Shown one piece after another: positions 14,323-17,871 of a stretch of 17,871 nt of DNA. Within the stretch, counting starts at the first letter, position 1, and the number at the start of each line of letters is the position of its first letter. The notes under the pieces are model-generated. The model saw nothing but the letters and a program-made list of their open reading frames with translations, did not search any database and had not been told where the DNA came from. Location: positions 1 to 17,871 of the forward strand of contig CAIYIP010000207.1 in assembly GCA_903926285.1 (NCBI GenBank), written 5' to 3'. Source of the DNA: an uncultured Gammaproteobacteria bacterium. Lineage in GTDB: Bacteria > Pseudomonadota > Gammaproteobacteria > Pseudomonadales > Pseudohongiellaceae. Made by a program: the position numbers and the translations under genes.

Positions 14323-14703
14323 TTGCAAACCCAGATGTTGAAAGCCAAGTTGCACCGCGCCTGTGTCACGCATTCCGAGCTTGACTACGATGGCTCGTGC
14401 GCGATCGACAGTAATCTGCTGGATATTTCCGGCATTCGCGAATATGAGCAGATTCAGATCTACAACATTAGCAATGGCGAACGCTTCACTACGTATGCAA
14501 TACGCGCAGAAGCTGGCTCCTGTATCATCTCCGTAAATGGAGCTGCTGCCCACAAGGCAGCCGTGAACGACCGCGTAATCATTTGTGCTTACGCTGGCTA
14601 CAGCGACGTGGAACTTCTCAACCATAAACCCAAGTTACTGTACCTGGATGAACAGAACCACGTTATCCGTACCAGTAACACCATTCCTGTGCAGGCCGCT
14701 TAA
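14323..14703 (+). CDS. panD: Aspartate 1-decarboxylase proenzyme
   Basis: Makes beta-alanine for pantothenate by decarboxylating aspartate, using a pyruvoyl group formed by self-cleavage. With the TTG 14323 start the protein is 126 residues, the E. coli length, and the cleavage site falls exactly at G24-S25 in YDGSCAID, the canonical numbering; this and the strong CGGAGG support the TTG. Other conserved parts are KLHRACVTHSELDY, TTYAIRAEAGSCIISVNGAAAH and the C-terminal IPVQAA. The processing helper PanZ is not seen in the window. panD lies 62 bp after the rimB stop and is separated from panBC by rimK-rimB. Confidence 0.95.
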   Translation: MQTQMLKAKLHRACVTHSELDYDGSCAIDSNLLDISGIREYEQIQIYNISNGERFTTYAIRAEAGSCIISVNGAAAHKAAVNDRVIICAYAGYSDVELLNHKPKLLYLDEQNHVIRTSNTIPVQAA

Positions 14704-14881
14704 ACCGCCTCATCAGGAATTAATTCATATATTGGTTGATTGAATGCGTTTGTTCTGCGCAATACCCAAGCACCAAACCCATAACCAGCGTAATTTCAAA
14801 ATAGTCCCCCGCTACTCCCTTGCGATCAATCTGAAACCCTAGCAAACTCGATGCCTCGTGACAGCGTCCACAGGTTGCCCC

Positions 14882-16813
14882 ATGGCTGACAGTAAAATTT
14901 ATCCCGCAGGTGCCACGCTTACGCACAGCACTCATCTGAACAAAGCCCAGTATGAAACGCTTTACGCTGAATCGATAAATTCACCCGAGACGTTCTGGCC
15001 CCGCATGGCCACCAGCTTTCTTGATTGGGTGAAACCGTTTGCCAATCTGCAGGACTGCAACATGGCCAAAGGTGAAATCAGCTGGTTCATCAATGGCAAG
15101 CTCAACGTTAGTCTCAATTGCATCGATCGGCATCTGCCACACAGAGCTGAACAGATAGCAATTCTGTGGGAAGGCGATGAGCCCGGCCTGCAGCGCAGCA
15201 TTACGTATCAGCAGCTGCATGATGAAGTCTGCAAACTTGCCAACGTCCTGAAACAGCGTGGCGTGAATAAAGGCGATCGCGTGTGTATCTACATGCCAAT
15301 GATTCCTGAAGCGGCGTTTGCGATGCTGGCCTGCGCGCGCATTGGCGCCATTCATTCAGTTGTGTTCGGCGGTTTTTCACCAGAGTCGCTCAAGGATCGG
15401 ATACTCGATTCGGATTGCCGCGTCGTCATCACTGCTGACGAAGGTGTACGCGGTGGCAAGCTGATTCCGCTGAAGGCCAATACCGATATCGCAGTTTCAC
15501 ATTGTCCCAATGTAAACACCGTGCTTGTCGTACGCCGCACCGGCAATAACATCGACTGGCATGCTGCGCGTGATCTCTGGTACCACGAGGCCATTGCCGA
15601 ACAAGCGAGTGAATGTCTCGCGGAAACGATGGATAGTGAGGATACCTTGTTCATCCTTTACACCTCGGGCTCCACCGGCAAACCCAAAGGTGTGCTGCAC
15701 ACCACCGCTGGTTATCTACTGCACGCGGCCATGACACACAAATATGTCTTTGATTATCACGACGGTGATATCTACTGGTGTGCTGCCGATGTCGGCTGGG
15801 TTACAGGCCATACCTACATTGTGTATGGACCGCTCGCCAACGGTGCCACTACGCTGATATTCGAGGGCGTACCTACCTATCCGGACTACTCGCGTTTCTG
15901 GCAGGTGATCGACAAGTATCAGGTCAACCAGTTTTACACGGCTCCCACCGCGATCCGCGCCTTGATGTCGCATGGCAACGAACCTGTCACTCGCACTTCG
16001 CGTGCCTCGCTGCGCATACTCGGCAGCGTGGGCGAGCCTATCAACCCTGAAGCGTGGGAGTGGTATTACCAGGTGGTTGGTAATGCGCGTTGTCCTGTCA
16101 TGGATACGTGGTGGCAGACGGAAACCGGTGGTCACATGATCACACCTATTCCTGGTGTTACCGACTTGAAGCCAGGCTCAGCCACACTGCCATTCTTTGG
16201 CGTACAACCCGCACTGGTCGATCCTGAAGGCAAAATTCTGCATGGCGCCACGTCAGGCAATCTTGTTCTCACGACAAGCTGGCCGAGCCAGCTGCGCACG
16301 ATTTATGGCGATCACAAGCGCTGTATCGAAACCTATTACTCCACTTATCCTGGTTATTATTTTACCGGGGATGGCGCGCGCCGTGATGAAGACGGTTACT
16401 GGTGGATTACCGGCCGCGTGGATGATGTACTCAATGTGAGCGGTCACCGACTCGGTACTGCAGAAATTGAGAGTGCTCTCGTGCTGCATCCCAATGTTGC
16501 CGAAGCTGCAGTGGTAGGTTATCCGCATCCGATCAAAGGCAATGGTATTTATGCCTACGTGAGCCTTATGGTTGATGCTGTGCCCAGCGAGGAGCTGCGC
16601 AAGGAGCTGCTGGCATTGGTAGTCCAGGAGATTGGCGCGATTGCCCGACCCGACGTAATCCAATGGGCGCCAGGCCTGCCCAAAACCCGCTCAGGCAAAA
16701 TTATGCGACGCATCCTGCGCAAGATAGCCGCAAACGAACTGGATAACTTGGGAGATACCACCACGCTGGCTGATCCTGCGGTGGTGAGCAAACTGATTTC
16801 TGACAGGCCTTAA
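14882..16813 (+). CDS. acs: Acetyl-CoA synthetase (AMP-forming)
   Basis: Converts acetate, ATP and CoA to acetyl-CoA through acetyl-AMP. The 643-residue protein aligns along its length with E. coli Acs (652 residues). It has AMP-binding motif LYTSGSTGKPKGVLHTT, DIYWCAADVGWVTGH, ILGSVGEPINPEAWEWY, DTWWQTETGG, YWWITGRVDDVLNVSGHRLG and the C-terminal PKTRSGKIMRRILRK, whose Lys is the acetylation-controlled residue in this family. The start chosen is ATG 14882, with CACAGG upstream; an in-frame GTG at 14858 is less likely. The 178-bp gap after panD suggests its own promoter, but no confident one is seen. Pseudomonas has pgi between panD and acs; it is absent here. Confidence 0.97.
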   Translation: MADSKIYPAGATLTHSTHLNKAQYETLYAESINSPETFWPRMATSFLDWVKPFANLQDCNMAKGEISWFINGKLNVSLNCIDRHLPHRAEQIAILWEGDEPGLQRSITYQQLHDEVCKLANVLKQRGVNKGDRVCIYMPMIPEAAFAMLACARIGAIHSVVFGGFSPESLKDRILDSDCRVVITADEGVRGGKLIPLKANTDIAVSHCPNVNTVLVVRRTGNNIDWHAARDLWYHEAIAEQASECLAETMDSEDTLFILYTSGSTGKPKGVLHTTAGYLLHAAMTHKYVFDYHDGDIYWCAADVGWVTGHTYIVYGPLANGATTLIFEGVPTYPDYSRFWQVIDKYQVNQFYTAPTAIRALMSHGNEPVTRTSRASLRILGSVGEPINPEAWEWYYQVVGNARCPVMDTWWQTETGGHMITPIPGVTDLKPGSATLPFFGVQPALVDPEGKILHGATSGNLVLTTSWPSQLRTIYGDHKRCIETYYSTYPGYYFTGDGARRDEDGYWWITGRVDDVLNVSGHRLGTAEIESALVLHPNVAEAAVVGYPHPIKGNGIYAYVSLMVDAVPSEELRKELLALVVQEIGAIARPDVIQWAPGLPKTRSGKIMRRILRKIAANELDNLGDTTTLADPAVVSKLISDRP

Positions 16814-16839
16814 CGCAAGGCCAGCAGTTTTCTCTTTAT

Positions 16840-16876
16840 GCCAACTACCGCGCCCTCGGAGCTCACGGCAGTTGGC
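16840..16876. repeat. Inverted repeat between convergent acs and cyclophilin genes
   Basis: GCCAACT (16840-16846) and AGTTGGC (16870-16876) pair perfectly. One A/C mismatch then leads into a further CCG/CGG, giving a hairpin of about 10 pairs in the 68-bp gap between convergent stops. There is no T-run on either strand, so it is not a classical intrinsic terminator, though it may still block transcription or protect 3' ends. Confidence 0.5.
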
Positions 16877-16881
16877 AGATA

Positions 16882-17871
16882 TCAGGGAGAGAAACTTTCA
16901 AGAGTAAACTGAAGTGTCGCCGGATTGGTAAGCCGCAGTCTTACATTGGAAACAACATCGCTGCCATTAACCAAAACTGTCGGTATTACCAGCAGGCCAT
17001 CAGCAGGTGTGTAGACTGCCGCTTGCTGGCCACGATCAACGAGGCTGCGAATTCTGATTGGATCGACTTTGAACACAAATGACGCATTGTTGAATTCGCG
17101 CTGGAAAATAAGCAGGTAAAGATCCGGGCCAATTCGTACCGGCACTTCAAATTTATCATTGGCAAACTCTGTGACTGCGGCCGGTTTGACAGTAAAACAG
17201 GGATTGGGACCCACACCCGGCATATAAGCATTGGTAATTTTGACAAAATCGCCCGTGGTCAGATTACCGGAAATATCACTTCGCAACAGCGGCGTTTCAC
17301 CAAGGGTCTGGTTCAGTCCGGACAAATTCCATATGGGCAATGCAGCAATTTTATCTATTACCGCCATGCCTTGTGCATTGATCCTGCCGAAAACAGTGAA
17401 GCCACCATTGTTGGAGTCGAGCAAGGTATTGTCCTTGGTGTTTACAAACCACTGGCTGGTGGCGCTGTCAGGGTTGCCATCTACCTTGGCCATCGCAACA
17501 GTGCCGCGGGTGTTGGAAACGTTAAACTCATTTTTCACAGTGGCATCAATAGGCACTGGAGAAAAGAGAGGATTGAGTTTCAACGCACCAGCCTGCACAA
17601 CAAAATCAGTAACACTGCGGTGGAAGAAACTGTTGTTGTAATCACCATCGACCACATAATGCAGGAAATTAGCTACAGTCAAAGGCGCAACATCCGGCGT
17701 CAAATCAATGCAGAAACTGCCCAGTGGAGTTTCCATGCACACCTGGCTTGGTACAGGCACGAGTGATGCCACCCATTCGGCTGTGCACACCAGGGGATCA
17801 GCCGGGTTGTTGAGGATGGTGTCGCTGATGAAGACCCGGTTCACCTGCATAAGGTCATCAAGACCAACACC
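16882..17871 (-). CDS. Cyclophilin-type peptidyl-prolyl cis-trans isomerase with C-terminal extension (5' partial)
   Basis: Prolyl isomerase gene on the minus strand; the frame stays open through the window's right edge, so the N-terminus is missing. Counting from ATG 17850, the cyclophilin domain spans about residues 37-208: METPLGSFCIDLTPDVAPLTVANF, catalytic FFHRSVTDFVVQAG with R78, NTRGTVAMAK, NPDSATSQWFVN and GGFTVFGRI. About 110 further residues follow with no motif I recognise. ATG 17850 is probably internal, since GVGLDDL upstream runs on in frame and the cyclophilin domain begins only 37 residues later. Sequence style (many Asn, Thr and Val, no Lys-rich patches) suggests an exported protein, but the signal peptide would lie outside the window. 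It converges on acs. The family call is firm; the extension is uncharacterised. Confidence 0.9.
   Translation of the reverse strand, partial: GVGLDDLMQVNRVFISDTILNNPADPLVCTAEWVASLVPVPSQVCMETPLGSFCIDLTPDVAPLTVANFLHYVVDGDYNNSFFHRSVTDFVVQAGALKLNPLFSPVPIDATVKNEFNVSNTRGTVAMAKVDGNPDSATSQWFVNTKDNTLLDSNNGGFTVFGRINAQGMAVIDKIAALPIWNLSGLNQTLGETPLLRSDISGNLTTGDFVKITNAYMPGVGPNPCFTVKPAAVTEFANDKFEVPVRIGPDLYLLIFQREFNNASFVFKVDPIRIRSLVDRGQQAAVYTPADGLLVIPTVLVNGSDVVSNVRLRLTNPATLQFTLESFSP

Noticed and set aside
14731..14750. GG-N10-GC match to sigma-54 spacing upstream of acs
   Set aside because: Only the invariant bases match; the -24 box reads TGGTTG rather than TGGCAC. Too weak next to the real promoter at 8543.
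14704..14881. Possible pgi remnant between panD and acs
   Set aside because: The 178-bp gap shows no Pgi-like peptide in any frame; the gene is simply not here.
14720..14935. Minus-strand 71-residue frame in the panD-acs gap containing CGRCH, a CxxCH heme-like motif
   Set aside because: A single short motif with no signal peptide, and the frame starts inside the acs coding region. Chance is the simpler explanation.
17231..17766. Two plus-strand frames opposite the cyclophilin gene
   Set aside because: Shadows of the minus-strand cyclophilin, whose catalytic motifs are all in the other frame.

Overview
The window reads as ordinary chromosomal DNA of a gammaproteobacterium related to Pseudomonas (Pseudomonadales/Cellvibrionales type), at roughly 50% G+C. 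The main support is gene order. dksA - gluQRS - small membrane ORF (cbrX) - cbrA - cbrB - [crcZ-like RNA] - pcnB - panB - panC - panD - acs follows the order I recall around PA4723-PA4733 of P. aeruginosa, with local changes. I see no mobile element, CRISPR array, tRNA or rRNA.

Layout. 1-1570: a 5'-truncated PLP enzyme of the cystathionine gamma-synthase family, then a small Rieske protein. 1571-1834: untranscribed-looking spacer with repeated TTGAT motifs before dksA. 1835-3788: dksA, whose product has a 200-residue Lys/Ala/Pro-rich N-terminal tail, overlapping gluQRS. 3848-8395: cbrX-cbrA-cbrB, a carbon/nitrogen-balance two-component system whose kinase is fused to an SLC5-type transporter. 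8396-8965: a regulatory spacer holding a CbrB-like binding palindrome, a textbook sigma-54 promoter, an A-rich RNA with five perfect AAYAAYAA Hfq motifs, and a strong terminator. Together these make a CrcZ-type small RNA. 8966-14703: pcnB, a deoxynucleoside kinase where Pseudomonas has folK, panB, panC, rimK, a RimK-associated aspartyl protease gene, and panD. 14882-16813: acs. 16882-17871: a convergent, 5'-truncated cyclophilin gene on the minus strand.

How they work together. CbrA/CbrB probably drives the CrcZ-like RNA from the sigma-54 promoter. By analogy with Pseudomonas, the RNA would titrate Hfq(/Crc) and relieve carbon catabolite repression. PanB, PanC and PanD make pantothenate for CoA, and Acs makes acetyl-CoA. 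PcnB, DksA, GluQRS and RimK/RimB act on RNA decay, transcription, tRNA modification and the ribosome.

Most notable: the previously unannotated CrcZ-like RNA with its whole promoter architecture; pcnB, whose conserved N-terminus has no ATG/GTG/TTG start and so probably begins at AUC or AUU, as E. coli pcnB begins at AUU; the histone-H1-like tail on DksA; and the overlapping two-helix cbrX. Half of the fourteen genes with a visible start lack ATG.
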